Shown here piece by piece: positions 10,130 through 18,951 of a DNA stretch of 51,421 nucleotides. The notes below the pieces were generated by a model. That model saw only the letters and a program-made list of their open reading frames with translations. It did not search any database and had not been told where the DNA came from. This stretch comes from Massilia horti (lineage in GTDB: Bacteria; Pseudomonadota; Gammaproteobacteria; Burkholderiales; Burkholderiaceae_D), in the NCBI RefSeq assembly GCF_004614195.1, contig NZ_SPUM01000043.1:1-51421 (forward strand), read 5' to 3'. The translations under genes and the position numbers were made by a program. Every line of letters starts with the position of its first letter. The first letter of the stretch is position 1.

Positions 10130-10474
10130 TTAGGCCGCCGCAGCAAAAACATGCGAGACGCGCAACAGCGTGAACACTAGCATTCCGAACAGGATCGTGT
10201 GCAGCATGTTCCTGCGCAACAAGTAAAAGGCGAACGAGGTAATGCCGGCCAGCAACCTGGGATTCGACAGGCCAAGCTGGACCTCGCCATCCGGCCCGAG
10301 CACAAGGTCGGGGCTGATGATCGCGGCCAGCGCGCAGGCGGGCGCGTAGCGCAGCATTTCTTGCACCCGTTTGGGGATCGCCACCCGGTGGCCGATCAGC
10401 CAGAACGAACTGCGGGTGGCCGCGGTGGCCACCGCCAGCACGCCGATGGTGAGCCAGATTTCCCAATCAGCCAT
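10130..10474 (-). CDS. azlD: AzlD-family branched-chain amino acid export subunit
   Basis: 114 aa from the ATG at 10474, which overlaps the azlC stop by 8 nt. Four hydrophobic segments, the first WEIWLTIGVLAVATAATRS and the last MLHTILFGMLVFTLL, match the small AzlD subunit of the AzlCD (LIV-E) inner membrane exporter. Characterised members export branched-chain amino acids or their analogues; the actual substrate here is inferred from family only. A longer upstream frame lies inside azlC and is a shadow. Confidence 0.88.
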   Translation of the reverse strand: MADWEIWLTIGVLAVATAATRSSFWLIGHRVAIPKRVQEMLRYAPACALAAIISPDLVLGPDGEVQLGLSNPRLLAGITSFAFYLLRRNMLHTILFGMLVFTLLRVSHVFAAAA

Positions 10475-11204
10475 GCTGCTCCTTGCGTTTTTCCAGCGCC
10501 TCCTCGACTGCCATGGCCGTGCACATGCCGAGCACGACCGCGGCCAGCAGCCCCAGCTTGTAAGGCAGCACATGGGCCAGCACCGCCACCACCGCCGCCA
10601 CCGCGACGCCGCACAGCGCGGCATTGTTGATGATGAGGGGCACCATGATGCACAGGATCGCCAGCGTGCCGGCAAAGCCCAGCCCCCACTCGCTGGGGAT
10701 GGCGCTGCCAAGGAAGATGCCGGCGAGCGAACCGATCTGCCAGGCGAACCAGTTCGGGTACATCAGCCCTTTGAGATACGAAAGTTTGCCGGGCGTCGGC
10801 GCCGGATTGGGGTAGCGCTGCAGGAACATGGCGACCGTCATGTCGCCGGAGATATAGCCGAGAAAGAAACGCTGGCGCGCCGGCAGGTGCGCAAAATGCG
10901 GCGCCAGCAAGGCGGCAAAGATCACGAAGCGCAGGTTGACCACCAGCGCGGTGGCGAAGATGACCCAGACCGGCGCGTTGGCCGCGATCAAAGGCAGCGA
11001 AGCGAGCTGCGCGGAACCGGCGAACACCAGCAGGGTCATACCGCTGGCCTGCAGCACCGTCAGGCCGGACTTGACCATCGCAATGCCGACCACCAGGCCC
11101 CAGGCGCCGATGCCAAACAGCGTGGGCAGGCCGGCCTGCATACCCTGGCGCCATGCCAGGGGGTCGTGGCGGTCAGCAACCGCGCCCTGCTGGGGCGGAC
11201 TCAT
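10467..11204 (-). CDS. azlC: AzlC-family branched-chain amino acid exporter, large subunit
   Basis: 245 aa from 11204 (MSPPQQG), chosen because AGGA lies seven bases upstream; an ATG six codons earlier has no site. About seven membrane segments. The N-terminal Q.GMQAGLPTLFGIGAWG, the LVFAGSAQLASLPLI helix and the NLRFVIFAALLAPHF segment are AzlC hallmarks. With AzlD it forms the LIV-E type exporter in the inner membrane. Start codons of azlC and the zinc-ribbon gene at 11419 are divergent, leaving about 210 bp for promoters. Confidence 0.9.
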   Translation of the reverse strand: MSPPQQGAVADRHDPLAWRQGMQAGLPTLFGIGAWGLVVGIAMVKSGLTVLQASGMTLLVFAGSAQLASLPLIAANAPVWVIFATALVVNLRFVIFAALLAPHFAHLPARQRFFLGYISGDMTVAMFLQRYPNPAPTPGKLSYLKGLMYPNWFAWQIGSLAGIFLGSAIPSEWGLGFAGTLAILCIMVPLIINNAALCGVAVAAVVAVLAHVLPYKLGLLAAVVLGMCTAMAVEEALEKRKEQHG

Positions 11205-11418
11205 GTGGTATTCCTGCAACATGCAGGCCTGGCAAATACGGCGGAACGGTCGGGCATGAAATGGAAATCGGTCGGCGGGCCTCCGGCTTAAGCAAGGAAA
11301 AAGCGAGGAAAACGGGCTCGACTGTATATCGGACTGGATATTCTACCGATCATTTCGGCCGCATGGCGAATCCGTTAAAATCGTGTCTTTGCCCAACTTT
11401 TGCCTGACGGAGAAACAA

Positions 11419-11613
11419 ATGAACGCTAAGACGATGCCAGTGGTCGAACTGGAGGCCAAGGACCTGCCGGCCTTTTGCCCGAATCCGGCAATGCCGCTGT
11501 GGTCGTCGCATCCGCGCGTGTTCCTCGAGCTCGACGACCATGGCGAAGCGCGGTGCCCGTACTGCGGCACCGAGTACCGGTTAAAGCCTGGCACCGAGCT
11601 CAAGCACCACTGA
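11419..11613 (+). CDS. Small zinc-finger domain protein (zf-CHCC type)
   Basis: 64 aa from the ATG at 11419 with GGAG six bases upstream; the open frame before it is not needed. The order C-x(n)-H then CPYCG (FCPNP..., SSHPRVFLEL, ARCPYCGTEYRL) is the zf-CHCC pattern, related to the small NDUFS6-like zinc subunit of complex I. Bacterial members are widespread in Betaproteobacteria and otherwise uncharacterised. It precedes the YheT-type hydrolase by 31 nt on the same strand. Confidence 0.85.
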   Translation: MNAKTMPVVELEAKDLPAFCPNPAMPLWSSHPRVFLELDDHGEARCPYCGTEYRLKPGTELKHH

Positions 11614-11644
11614 CAGAACCGCACGCTTGCTGCGTGCCACTATC

Positions 11645-12634
11645 ATGGAATACCGCGCTCCCGCCTGGCTGCCCAATGGCCACCTGCAGACGATCTACCC
11701 GGCGACCTGCATCAAAAAGCCAAAGGTCACCTACCGGCGCGAGCGCTGGGAAGCGCCGGACAGCGACTTCATCGACGTCGATTTCGTCGACGGCCTGGCG
11801 GGCCAGCCACTGGTCGTGCTGTTCCACGGACTGGAAGGCTCGTCAGACAGCCAATACGCGCGCGCCCTGATGGCGGGGCTGGCCGAGCGCGGCTGGTCGG
11901 GCGCGGTGCCGCACTTTCGCGGCTGCTCCGGCGAGGCCAACCGCGCGCCCCGCTTCTACCACTCTGGGGACGCCCTCGAAATCGACTGGATCGTGCGCCG
12001 CCTGCGCTGGCGCTTCCCCGGCCGGCTTTTTGTGGCCGGCGTCTCGCTCGGCGGCAATGCTCTGCTGCGCTGGCTGGGCGAATTCCAGCATCAGGCCGAG
12101 ATCGTCGATGCCGCCTGTGCGGTTTCCGCGCCGCTCGACCTGGCGCGCGGCGGCGAATCGCTGTCGTCCGGTTTTAACATGCTCTACACGCGCGTGTTTC
12201 TACGCAGCCTCAAGCCCAAGTGCCTGGCCAAGCTGGAACGCTATCCCGGCCTGTTCGACCGCGCCGCCATGCTCGCCGCGCGCGACCTCTACGAATTCGA
12301 TAATATTGTCACCGCGCCGCTGCACGGCTACCGCGACACCGACGACTACTGGGACCGCGCGAGCGCCAAGCACGTCCTGCGCGACATCACGGTGCCGACG
12401 CTGGTGCTCAACGCGCGCAATGATCCGTTTTTCCCGGGCGTCTACCTGCCGGACCTGGCATCGAAGTCGGTGCGGCTCGAATATCCCGAGCACGGCGGGC
12501 ATGTCGGCTTTGCGGTCGGACGCCCGCCCGGCCGCATCGACTGGCTGCCGCAACGAATACTGCATTTCTTCGACGGCACGATGGGTGCGGCGGGCGGGAA
12601 CGAACTGCCCAAACCGAACGGACAGCATGGATGA
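11645..12634 (+). CDS. YheT-type alpha/beta hydrolase
   Basis: 329 aa from the ATG at 11645 (a TTG six codons upstream is also open). PAWLPNGHLQTIYP is the hallmark opening of the YheT/ABHD1-3 family. HGLEGSSDS forms the oxyanion region, GVSLGGNALLRW holds the nucleophile Ser in a GxSxGG elbow, LNARNDPFFP supplies the acid and EHGGHVGF the His. Members are cytoplasmic or membrane-associated esterases; the substrate is unknown. The stop overlaps the start of the next gene by 8 nt, so the two are translationally coupled. Confidence 0.92.
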   Translation: MEYRAPAWLPNGHLQTIYPATCIKKPKVTYRRERWEAPDSDFIDVDFVDGLAGQPLVVLFHGLEGSSDSQYARALMAGLAERGWSGAVPHFRGCSGEANRAPRFYHSGDALEIDWIVRRLRWRFPGRLFVAGVSLGGNALLRWLGEFQHQAEIVDAACAVSAPLDLARGGESLSSGFNMLYTRVFLRSLKPKCLAKLERYPGLFDRAAMLAARDLYEFDNIVTAPLHGYRDTDDYWDRASAKHVLRDITVPTLVLNARNDPFFPGVYLPDLASKSVRLEYPEHGGHVGFAVGRPPGRIDWLPQRILHFFDGTMGAAGGNELPKPNGQHG

Positions 12635-13214
12635 CATCGTAAAACAGGCAATGGCCAAGTGGCCGAACGTGCCGCACTGCTACGGCTGGCTCGCACTCGA
12701 CGCGCGCGGCGCCTGGCGCATGCGCGACGAAGCAGCGCAGCGCGCAGGCGTTCCGGGCGACAGGCTGACCAATGCGGCGCTGGTCGGTTTCATCAACCGC
12801 AACTACACACACGACGAGCGTGGCTGCTGGTATTTCCAGAACGGCCCGCAGCGGGTGTACGTCAACCTCGAGGCCACGCCGTTCATCGCGCGCACCGATC
12901 CCGTGGCGGGGCTGGTGCTGCAGACCGGGCAGGCGGGTTTCGTGCTCGATCGAGCCTACCTGACCGAGCACGGCGCGGCGATCGTGCAAGGCGATGGCGT
13001 GGTCGCGCAACTGGATGACCGCGACATGGCGCAGTGGCTGGCCAAGCTGGAGATGGATGGCGCGCCGGTGTCGGACGAGGCGCTGATGGCGTGGCTGGAA
13101 GGCGGCGCGGGAGAGCTGGTGCTGAACCACGGCAGCAAGCGCATCGTAGTCGAGCGCATCCAGAGCGGACAGATGCCAGAGCATTTCGGCTACGTGCAGG
13201 TGCCCTCCTCGTAG
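12627..13214 (+). CDS. Conserved protein of unknown function coupled to the YheT-type hydrolase gene
   Basis: 195 aa from the ATG at 12627, overlapping the preceding gene by 8 nt. It begins MDDIVKQAMAKWPNVPHCYGWL. I recall such proteins beside yheT in other Burkholderiales as a DUF family, but I do not assign a number. Mixed alpha/beta composition, no signal peptide, membrane segment or obvious catalytic motif; conserved-looking blocks are GWLALDARG.WRMRDE, RNYTHDERGCWYFQNGPQRVYV and LEGGAGELVLNHG. A role linked to the hydrolase is inferred from coupling only. Its TAG stop lies within the first bases of a dispersed repeat (13211-13320). Confidence 0.8.
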   Translation: MDDIVKQAMAKWPNVPHCYGWLALDARGAWRMRDEAAQRAGVPGDRLTNAALVGFINRNYTHDERGCWYFQNGPQRVYVNLEATPFIARTDPVAGLVLQTGQAGFVLDRAYLTEHGAAIVQGDGVVAQLDDRDMAQWLAKLEMDGAPVSDEALMAWLEGGAGELVLNHGSKRIVVERIQSGQMPEHFGYVQVPSS

Positions 13215-13320
13215 GGTGCGCACCAGTGCGCACGCGGTTCGCAAACGGGGCGGAGTGGAGCAGCAGCCGCAAGCCAGCATGCGGTGACCGCGTGCGCAGC
13301 AGAGCTGCACACCCTACGGC
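13211..13320. repeat. Dispersed palindromic GTGCGCAC repeat, copy 1
   Basis: It starts GTAGGGTGCGCACC and ends CACACCCTACGG, with internal GTGCGCACGCGGT and GACCGCGTGCGCA arms in inverted orientation. It provides the stop codon of the upstream gene and lies between convergent genes. It is closely similar to the copy at 42086-42206. Confidence 0.8.
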
Positions 13321-13338
13321 GTGCACGCGACGGGCCAA

Positions 13339-14952
13339 TTACTTCTTCTTCCCGTCGTCCTTCACGTCCTTTTGCTTCTGCTGGATCTCACGCTCGCGCG
13401 CATCGATCACCGCCTGGTCATAAAACGACGCGTCATTGGCCTTGCGCGCAAGATGAAGCTGGTCGACAGCCGCTGGCAGCGCTCCGGTGAGCGCATACGA
13501 TTCGGCCAGCGCCATGTGCTGCAGCGCGATCTTGTTCTGTCCCGAATACGCCTTGGCCAGCAGGTCGTACAGCTTGGGCTCCTCGCGGTACTGCCTGACC
13601 TGTTCACGCAGGTAGCGCGCCGCCTCCTCGTTTTGACCGGCCGCGATCATCGCGCTCGCATACTGCCGTGCCAGTGCCCGCGACAGCGGGAATTGCTGTT
13701 GCGCCTGCGCGGCATCCTTGGCCGCCTGTTCCAGCACGTTCTGCGGCTGGCCGGGCGCCAGCTTGATCTCGATTCCCAGGCCCTTGAACATTGCCTCACC
13801 GCTGGTCCCATCCGGTTCGGCGGAGAATACGCCCGGCTTGGGCTGCATGCTGACGCGAGCCTTGTCCAGCCAGCCTTGCGCCTTATCCAGCTCGCCCTCG
13901 CGCAGCGCCAGGAACGCCAGGCCATACTGCGCCGCCACCTGCTGCTGCTTGTTCTCCTGCGCCAGCTGCGCCTGGAACGCCGCCCTGGCGTCGGCCCGGC
14001 CCTTGACGCTTTCGTCCTGAAGCACGCGGGCGCGCGCACGCACGAGGTGAAATTCGATGCTGTCCGGACGCGCTTGCTTTCGCGGCATTTCGCGAACCCG
14101 TGCCTGGATGTCGGCAATGCGCTCACCGGTCAGCGGGTGGCTGCTCAGGAAAGCCGGCAGCTCGCCATAGAGCTTGTTCGAGTTCTCCAGCCGCTTGAAG
14201 AACGACACCATGCCGGACGTGTCGTAGCCGGCCGAACGCATGATCTGGAAGCCGACCCGGTCCGCCTCGCGCTCGGCATCGCGGCTGAAACTGAGCTGGC
14301 GCTGCAGCGCCAGCCCCTGCCCGCCCATGATCACGCCCATTGCCGCGTCCGGGCTGGCCTTGGCCGCCAGTACCGCCAGGATCATCGCGGCGATCGGCAG
14401 CAGCGCATCCTGGCGCTGCTGCCCCAGCATGCGCGCGATATGGCGCTGCTCGACGTGGCCGATTTCGTGCGACATCACCGATGCCAGTTCCGACTCGTTC
14501 TGCGCCGCTATGAGCAGTGCCGAGTGCACGGCGATAAACCCGCCCGGCAACGCGAACGCATTGAGCATCGGATCGCGCACCGCGAAAAAGCCGAAGTTAA
14601 AGTTGCTCTCGCCACGGGCACCGGGCGCCGCGTCGACCAACGCGTTGCCGAAGTTGTTCAGGTATTCGAGGATGGGATCATCGTCGAGGTAATCAGGATC
14701 CCGGCGGATGTCGTTCATGATTTCCTCACCCAACCTGCGCTCGACGACGGGCGACAAATCGCCGCGCGCCGAATCGCCCAGCATCGGCAAGGTCGTATTG
14801 TCGGGCGCCTTGACCAATGGGGTCGTCGCTGGCGCGGCCGAGAACGTGGGTGAGGGAGAGGCGAACGCTGCCGACGCCGACATGAAGGCGACGGCAATCA
14901 GACGGGACAGCCGGCGGCGCGGCAACAGCGCTGGACGGTGGATTGATTTCAC
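13339..14952 (-). CDS. M48 family periplasmic metalloprotease with TPR region (BepA-like)
   Basis: 537 aa. An N-terminal signal sequence (to about residue 31, SASAAFA) indicates export. The M48 peptidase core has the zinc motif HEIGH (His162, Glu163, His166) and the downstream ligand region SRDAEREAD (about 223-231). The C-terminal half is helical, with TPR-like repeats rich in Ala, Gln and Leu, and the tail is Lys-rich. The architecture matches BepA/YfgC, a periplasmic protease-chaperone that helps LptD and BAM assembly and removes misfolded outer membrane proteins. Function is inferred from architecture. It is divergent from moaC with about 80 bp between the starts. Confidence 0.92.
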   Translation of the reverse strand: MKSIHRPALLPRRRLSRLIAVAFMSASAAFASPSPTFSAAPATTPLVKAPDNTTLPMLGDSARGDLSPVVERRLGEEIMNDIRRDPDYLDDDPILEYLNNFGNALVDAAPGARGESNFNFGFFAVRDPMLNAFALPGGFIAVHSALLIAAQNESELASVMSHEIGHVEQRHIARMLGQQRQDALLPIAAMILAVLAAKASPDAAMGVIMGGQGLALQRQLSFSRDAEREADRVGFQIMRSAGYDTSGMVSFFKRLENSNKLYGELPAFLSSHPLTGERIADIQARVREMPRKQARPDSIEFHLVRARARVLQDESVKGRADARAAFQAQLAQENKQQQVAAQYGLAFLALREGELDKAQGWLDKARVSMQPKPGVFSAEPDGTSGEAMFKGLGIEIKLAPGQPQNVLEQAAKDAAQAQQQFPLSRALARQYASAMIAAGQNEEAARYLREQVRQYREEPKLYDLLAKAYSGQNKIALQHMALAESYALTGALPAAVDQLHLARKANDASFYDQAVIDAREREIQQKQKDVKDDGKKK

Positions 14953-15033
14953 AATGCTATGATACCTGCATCCACGCGATTGTCACTGCTGACCAAACAC
15001 TTTGTTACCAGCCTGAAAGTACTGATACCCCAA

Positions 15034-15540
15034 ATGACGTTCCCTGCCGATTCCGACGCCAAGCTCACCCATTTCGATACGGCTGGCCAGGCCCACATGG
15101 TCGACGTTGGCGCCAAGAGCGAGACGCACCGGGTTGCGGTAGCGGCCGGCACGATCCGGATGAAGCCGGAGACGCTGGCGCTCATCGTTTCGGGCAGCGC
15201 AAAGAAAGGCGACGTGCTGGGGATCGCGCGCATCGCGGCGATCATGGGCGCCAAGCGCACCAGTGACCTTGTCCCATTGTGCCATCCGCTCGCCCTCACG
15301 CGCGTCGCTGTCGATTTCAGTGTCGATGCGGCGGCCAGCAGCGTGCACTGCCGCGCGCAGGTCGAGACCGTCGGCAAGACCGGAGTCGAAATGGAGGCGC
15401 TCACTGCCGTGCAGGTCGGACTGCTGACGATTTATGACATGTGCAAGGCGGCGGATCGCGGGATGGTCATGACCAATGTGCGGGTATTGGAGAAGCACGG
15501 GGGCAAGAGCGGGGATTGGACGGCGGACATTGATAAGTGA
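15034..15540 (+). CDS. moaC: Cyclic pyranopterin monophosphate synthase
   Basis: 168 aa from the ATG at 15034; the frame is open 25 codons further upstream, but [15 protein letters not shown] fits the family start. The hallmark segments [26 protein letters not shown] and [14 protein letters not shown] are intact, the last two contributing active-site His, Lys and Glu residues. MoaC converts 3',8-cyclo-GTP to cyclic pyranopterin monophosphate in molybdenum cofactor synthesis. No other moa gene is in this window, so it stands alone here. No clear ribosome-binding site. Confidence 0.96.
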   Translation: MTFPADSDAKLTHFDTAGQAHMVDVGAKSETHRVAVAAGTIRMKPETLALIVSGSAKKGDVLGIARIAAIMGAKRTSDLVPLCHPLALTRVAVDFSVDAAASSVHCRAQVETVGKTGVEMEALTAVQVGLLTIYDMCKAADRGMVMTNVRVLEKHGGKSGDWTADIDK

Positions 15541-15727
15541 TTGATCTACTGAGGGAAACACTTATTACTGGCTCGGCCAGGACCCAAGTTCACCGTACAG
15601 CCGCCTAGCAGCGCCAACCCCGCCTAAAGCGAAAAAAACTGGTGCTTGTCCCGCGCTTGTCCCAACAGGAAGGTGGTGGCATCAAGCAGACAACGATCAG
15701 GCAAATGGCAAGACCGTGCACGACGCA

Positions 15728-16303
15728 TCAAGGATGCGCCGCGCGGGCCCAGCCGAGAGCGAATTTCGACCACCGCTCCCCAGTGAACTCGTAGTCGATG
15801 ATCACGCTTTCCTGCGTAGCTCGAAGCGTCGTCGCAAGCGCTGGATTGGCCGACACATGCAAGCGTGCGCCTACCTCACTCGGCGTAAGCTCATACGTGT
15901 TCCACGCGGTCACCGTGGAAGCTGGCTCGCGTTTATCGAACGATATGAAGAACATTTTTAGCTGGTCGAACACCGCCAATTCATCTTCGAGTACAACGAA
16001 GCTGTCCAGCGCCGCAAAGGTGAATCGCCTCTTGCGGAAGATGACGACGCCGTGTTCGTTGACCGACGCATCTATACGGCCCCTTTCGGCCTGCGCCAGC
16101 CAATGCTGCTGCCACTCTTGCAAGAGTTCAACATGCCGAGGGTGTGCGTCCAGGCAGCGCCTGTGCAGGCAGCTATCGGCAAGCGTTTCGAGCCCGGTGG
16201 GCAACTCCACGTTTGGGAACCCGACCATGACAGCACTGGGAATAATCACCTGTCCGCAGATCCGGCACCTTGTCTTGCCCTCGATGAATATCGCCATATT
16301 CAT
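15728..16303 (-). CDS. Putative immunity or accessory protein next to the toxin-like gene
   Basis: 191 aa, no family recognised. The N-terminal CRICG with a following Cys (about residues 13-45) looks like half of a zinc knuckle. The rest is mixed alpha/beta without signal peptide or membrane segment. Its ATG overlaps the stop of the 16300-17775 gene as ATGA; a second ATG two codons later is better spaced (six bases) from GGGGGA. A small cytoplasmic protein coupled directly downstream of a polymorphic-toxin-like gene is the classic position of an immunity gene, which is the basis of this call. Homology is not claimed. Confidence 0.6.
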   Translation of the reverse strand: MNMAIFIEGKTRCRICGQVIIPSAVMVGFPNVELPTGLETLADSCLHRRCLDAHPRHVELLQEWQQHWLAQAERGRIDASVNEHGVVIFRKRRFTFAALDSFVVLEDELAVFDQLKMFFISFDKREPASTVTAWNTYELTPSEVGARLHVSANPALATTLRATQESVIIDYEFTGERWSKFALGWARAAHP

Positions 16304-17775
16304 TCCCCCAGTGTCGGTTTCGGCATGAATACCGACGATGACGGTCCATCAGACCCAAAGGTGCGCCACGAACCACTCTCGTTGAAGATGACGGAGCGAC
16401 CTTGGCCTAATTCACCCAGTGCGTCCATGTCCTCGGCGCTGGGGGACAATCCCATGTAGCCTTCCCCTGGATGGACATGACCAATCAACTTTGCCCCTTT
16501 TGGTATGGTCGTTGAGTTTGCTGTACCGCGCACGATGTAGCGCTCACCGTCGAGACGGATAACAGCAAACTCCGCGCCTTCACTCGAGGCAAGGCTTCCA
16601 AGGTCTTGCAAGTTCATCGCTCCCCGGGGGAGCGGAACCATATCCCCCGGCCGGACTAGCTGCGCAGCAAAGCGCTCCGCAGCCGGCGTGACCGGCAACT
16701 CTCCCCAGGTACCGCGGGTGGTCGCCAAATCGACCGTTCCCTTTCCGGAGTTGCCGATTATAGCATCGCCCTCAAAGGCGTTCTCAGCCGTCCGCTCTGG
16801 TTTGTTCCCGTTAGCGCGCGCCGCTGGTTGCGTTTCGTTGGCAACAGCAGCAGCCTCCTTAGCCGCGCCTTTGCCGGCAGCATTTTCTACTGTTCGCACA
16901 GCACTCCCGGTAGCGCCAAACACCTTCTGACGAAGCGAAGGATTGGCGATGAGTTTCTCGGCATTTTTCTCAAGCCATTCGGCCACCCTGGGACCCAACC
17001 GCGCGCTTTGCCTGACTTCGGCAAGCAGTGTCGCCAACTTGCCGTTACCGCGAGTCAAGTAGGCGACAAAACCTGCCAGCATCGCAATCATGAGGATCTC
17101 GTGGCCGCGGGCAAATTCCTGCGCTGCGCGACTGGTGCTCATCAACTGGAGGCTCGGGCTTGCTTGCGCGGCGTCGAAGGTATGGGACCTAGGCGTGGCG
17201 TCATCCTCCCACGCTGCCTTAAAGCCTTCCTTGTAAGAGCGCACCACTTCCGGGATGCTGTCCATCAGAAATTCAAGGATGGACTTCAGACCAAGAAACG
17301 TGAGTATCGCGGAGCCGACCTCCACACCGGCCGAAGCGCCAGCGGCAGCCCCTGGGATGGCGCCAATCCCTGCGCCAAAAAAACCGATCCCTGCGCCGAC
17401 CGCGCCTCCGACAAGCACCGATCCGCCCATGTACAGCGCAATGTCGTGAAGAACGCTCTCCAGGATCGACCAGACAACATTAAGTCCGATCGCACCAAGC
17501 TTTCGAGTGAGGTTGTCCAGCGCGATGCCTTGGGCTTGCTCAAGCGCATCCCGTAGCCGGCGCACCCTGCTGATGCCTCCTCCTATGGCGCCGGCGAATC
17601 CGCGTGACATGGCCCTGGCCGGCACCTTGCTGATGCCCTCCCCCATGGCGCCGACCAATCCGCGTGACGCGGCCCTGGGCCATATCATTAGTTGTGACGT
17701 CGCATGCTTAGCTTCGCGCTCAAGCCAACTCAGCTTTTGATAAAACGCCTCGCGATCGAACTCAATCACACCCAT
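16300..17775 (-). CDS. Candidate polymorphic toxin/effector with JAMM-like C-terminal motif
   Basis: 491 aa from the ATG at 17775, which has AGGTG upstream; a TTG 23 codons earlier and an ATG at 17811 are also open. Order of parts: a helical N terminus with a tandem 15-residue repeat (residues 37-51 and 57-71); a glycine-zipper hydrophobic stretch (about 117-170); a second hydrophobic helix (about 227-241); an Ala-rich linker (about 295-335); and a C-terminal domain (about 350-491). The latter contains GHVHPGEG...SPSAED, i.e. H433-x-H435 ... S446-x2-D449, as in JAMM/RadC-type metalloproteases but with three extra residues in the loop. The N-terminal part resembles, from memory, the glycine-zipper region of type VI effectors (DUF6861-like). 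No secretion genes are nearby. Function is inferred. Confidence 0.6.
   Translation of the reverse strand: MGVIEFDREAFYQKLSWLEREAKHATSQLMIWPRAASRGLVGAMGEGISKVPARAMSRGFAGAIGGGISRVRRLRDALEQAQGIALDNLTRKLGAIGLNVVWSILESVLHDIALYMGGSVLVGGAVGAGIGFFGAGIGAIPGAAAGASAGVEVGSAILTFLGLKSILEFLMDSIPEVVRSYKEGFKAAWEDDATPRSHTFDAAQASPSLQLMSTSRAAQEFARGHEILMIAMLAGFVAYLTRGNGKLATLLAEVRQSARLGPRVAEWLEKNAEKLIANPSLRQKVFGATGSAVRTVENAAGKGAAKEAAAVANETQPAARANGNKPERTAENAFEGDAIIGNSGKGTVDLATTRGTWGELPVTPAAERFAAQLVRPGDMVPLPRGAMNLQDLGSLASSEGAEFAVIRLDGERYIVRGTANSTTIPKGAKLIGHVHPGEGYMGLSPSAEDMDALGELGQGRSVIFNESGSWRTFGSDGPSSSVFMPKPTLGE
17565..17677 (-). repeat. Tandem 60-bp repeat inside the toxin-like gene
   Basis: Two units of about 53 bp (17565-17617 and 17625-17677) recur with a 60-bp period and few mismatches. 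They encode SRGFAGAIGGGISRV and SRGLVGAMGEGISKV. Confidence 0.75.
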
Positions 17776-17991
17776 CTGGCACACCTGACAAATCCACGAT
17801 GTTCCAAGCATGCTTAACTCAGATGATGCTGTTAATGGTGCCAATCAAGGTCAAGGGAACTATTCGACCAGCATCAATGTCGTTTTAAAACGGATACAAT
17901 CGCCGCTGGGCCCGCTCCAGATGTCCGTACCCTCTCGCGGCTGTCGTCGCGCGCGCCTCCGTGGCCGCCACGGCCGAAAGGAACCTCGCTT

Positions 17992-18591
17992 ATGCGTAAA
18001 TACGGTTGTTTTTTGCTTCCAGGTCTCCCGCTCCTTCTTGCAGCCTCCGCCGCCCCAGCGCATCCGACGACACTAACCCCGCTCGTTGACGGCGACTGTT
18101 CGGAATATTCGCAATTGCCGGCGCAGCAGATCGACGCCGGCAGCGGCGTCGTGCTGCACCTTTATCAGGACGAGCATTATGTCTGGCTGTGCTACACCTA
18201 TCCGCCGGGTAGCGCGGGCCAGCTCGACATGAAACTCAAAACAGAAAAACTGCCCGACCCGCTTAACCTCCACGTCTCGGCCAAGTTGGGCGAGTGGCCG
18301 GTTAACCGGGAAGACCTGCAGCCGAAATTCCCGGAAAGCGATCTATGGTGGAACCAGAAGGACTGGATCGGGACGACGTCCATGTTGCGCAGCATGGACA
18401 TGAGTGGGCCAAAACCAGTTTCTCGACTTAAACACCCGCCAGGTCGTGAGCTGCAGATTGCCAAGAAGCGATTTGGTCACGGCGAATGGCAGTTTGCGCT
18501 GACGATTTATCAGGTCAGGTCCCAGGACGGGAAGCTGCTCGACCTGCAATTCCCGACGGATGGGTCGTACTACACGTTAAAGACAAACTAG
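17992..18591 (+). CDS. Secreted protein of unknown function
   Basis: 199 aa with an N-terminal signal peptide (hydrophobic core about residues 8-20, cleavage near APAHP). The mature part begins TTLTPLVDGDCSEYSQLPAQQID, which resembles the opening strands of carbohydrate-binding CBM9/DOMON-like beta-sandwich domains, and contains two Cys residues that may pair. It has no catalytic signature that I recognise. AAGGAA lies seven bases before the ATG at 17992. It is divergent from the toxin-like gene and lies in the accessory region, followed by a dispersed repeat. Confidence 0.65.
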   Translation: MRKYGCFLLPGLPLLLAASAAPAHPTTLTPLVDGDCSEYSQLPAQQIDAGSGVVLHLYQDEHYVWLCYTYPPGSAGQLDMKLKTEKLPDPLNLHVSAKLGEWPVNREDLQPKFPESDLWWNQKDWIGTTSMLRSMDMSGPKPVSRLKHPPGRELQIAKKRFGHGEWQFALTIYQVRSQDGKLLDLQFPTDGSYYTLKTN

Positions 18592-18951
18592 CAGGGGCGT
18601 CCTGGCATCCGGTGCGCCGGGCGCTAACGGTCTTCACACGTAACGCGTGCGCACGGGGTGCGCACCCTACGCCTGTGCTAAAGCCCGTGGCCGTAGCACA
18701 TTGAATGGCCTGCCATCGCTGAACGCGTGGGGGCGGTTGACGAATCCTCTCTTCATTTTTCCCTATCGCGACTAACCGAACCCAGCCGTAAGCTGGCAAG
18801 GATCAACGTTGGCTATTTGACCACATGCGAACATGCGGTCATGCCCTGCCCGGCGGACCTCGCCGAAACCAGTAAGCCAGTTGGATCACAAGGGTTCCCT
18901 GTGGGGAATCCCCATTCAGTGGGCATTCCAGACGCGACAAGGTTAAGCACA
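18592..18951. other. Non-coding stretch upstream of the acyltransferase gene
   Basis: About 360 bp. It holds a partial dispersed repeat (18644-18671). A GTG at 18727 opens the acyltransferase frame, but the 75 codons before 18952 show no recognisable protein. No RNA gene seen. Confidence 0.5.
18644..18671. repeat. Dispersed palindromic GTGCGCAC repeat, partial copy 2
   Basis: CGCGTGCGCACGGGGTGCGCACCCTACGC matches the right end of the other copies; the left half is missing or too diverged to see. It lies about 50 nt after the stop of the secreted-protein gene. Confidence 0.7.

Noticed and set aside
18727..18951. 75-codon N-terminal extension of the acyltransferase from a GTG
   Set aside because: No membrane helix or conserved sequence; the family fold begins at 18952 with a ribosome-binding site.
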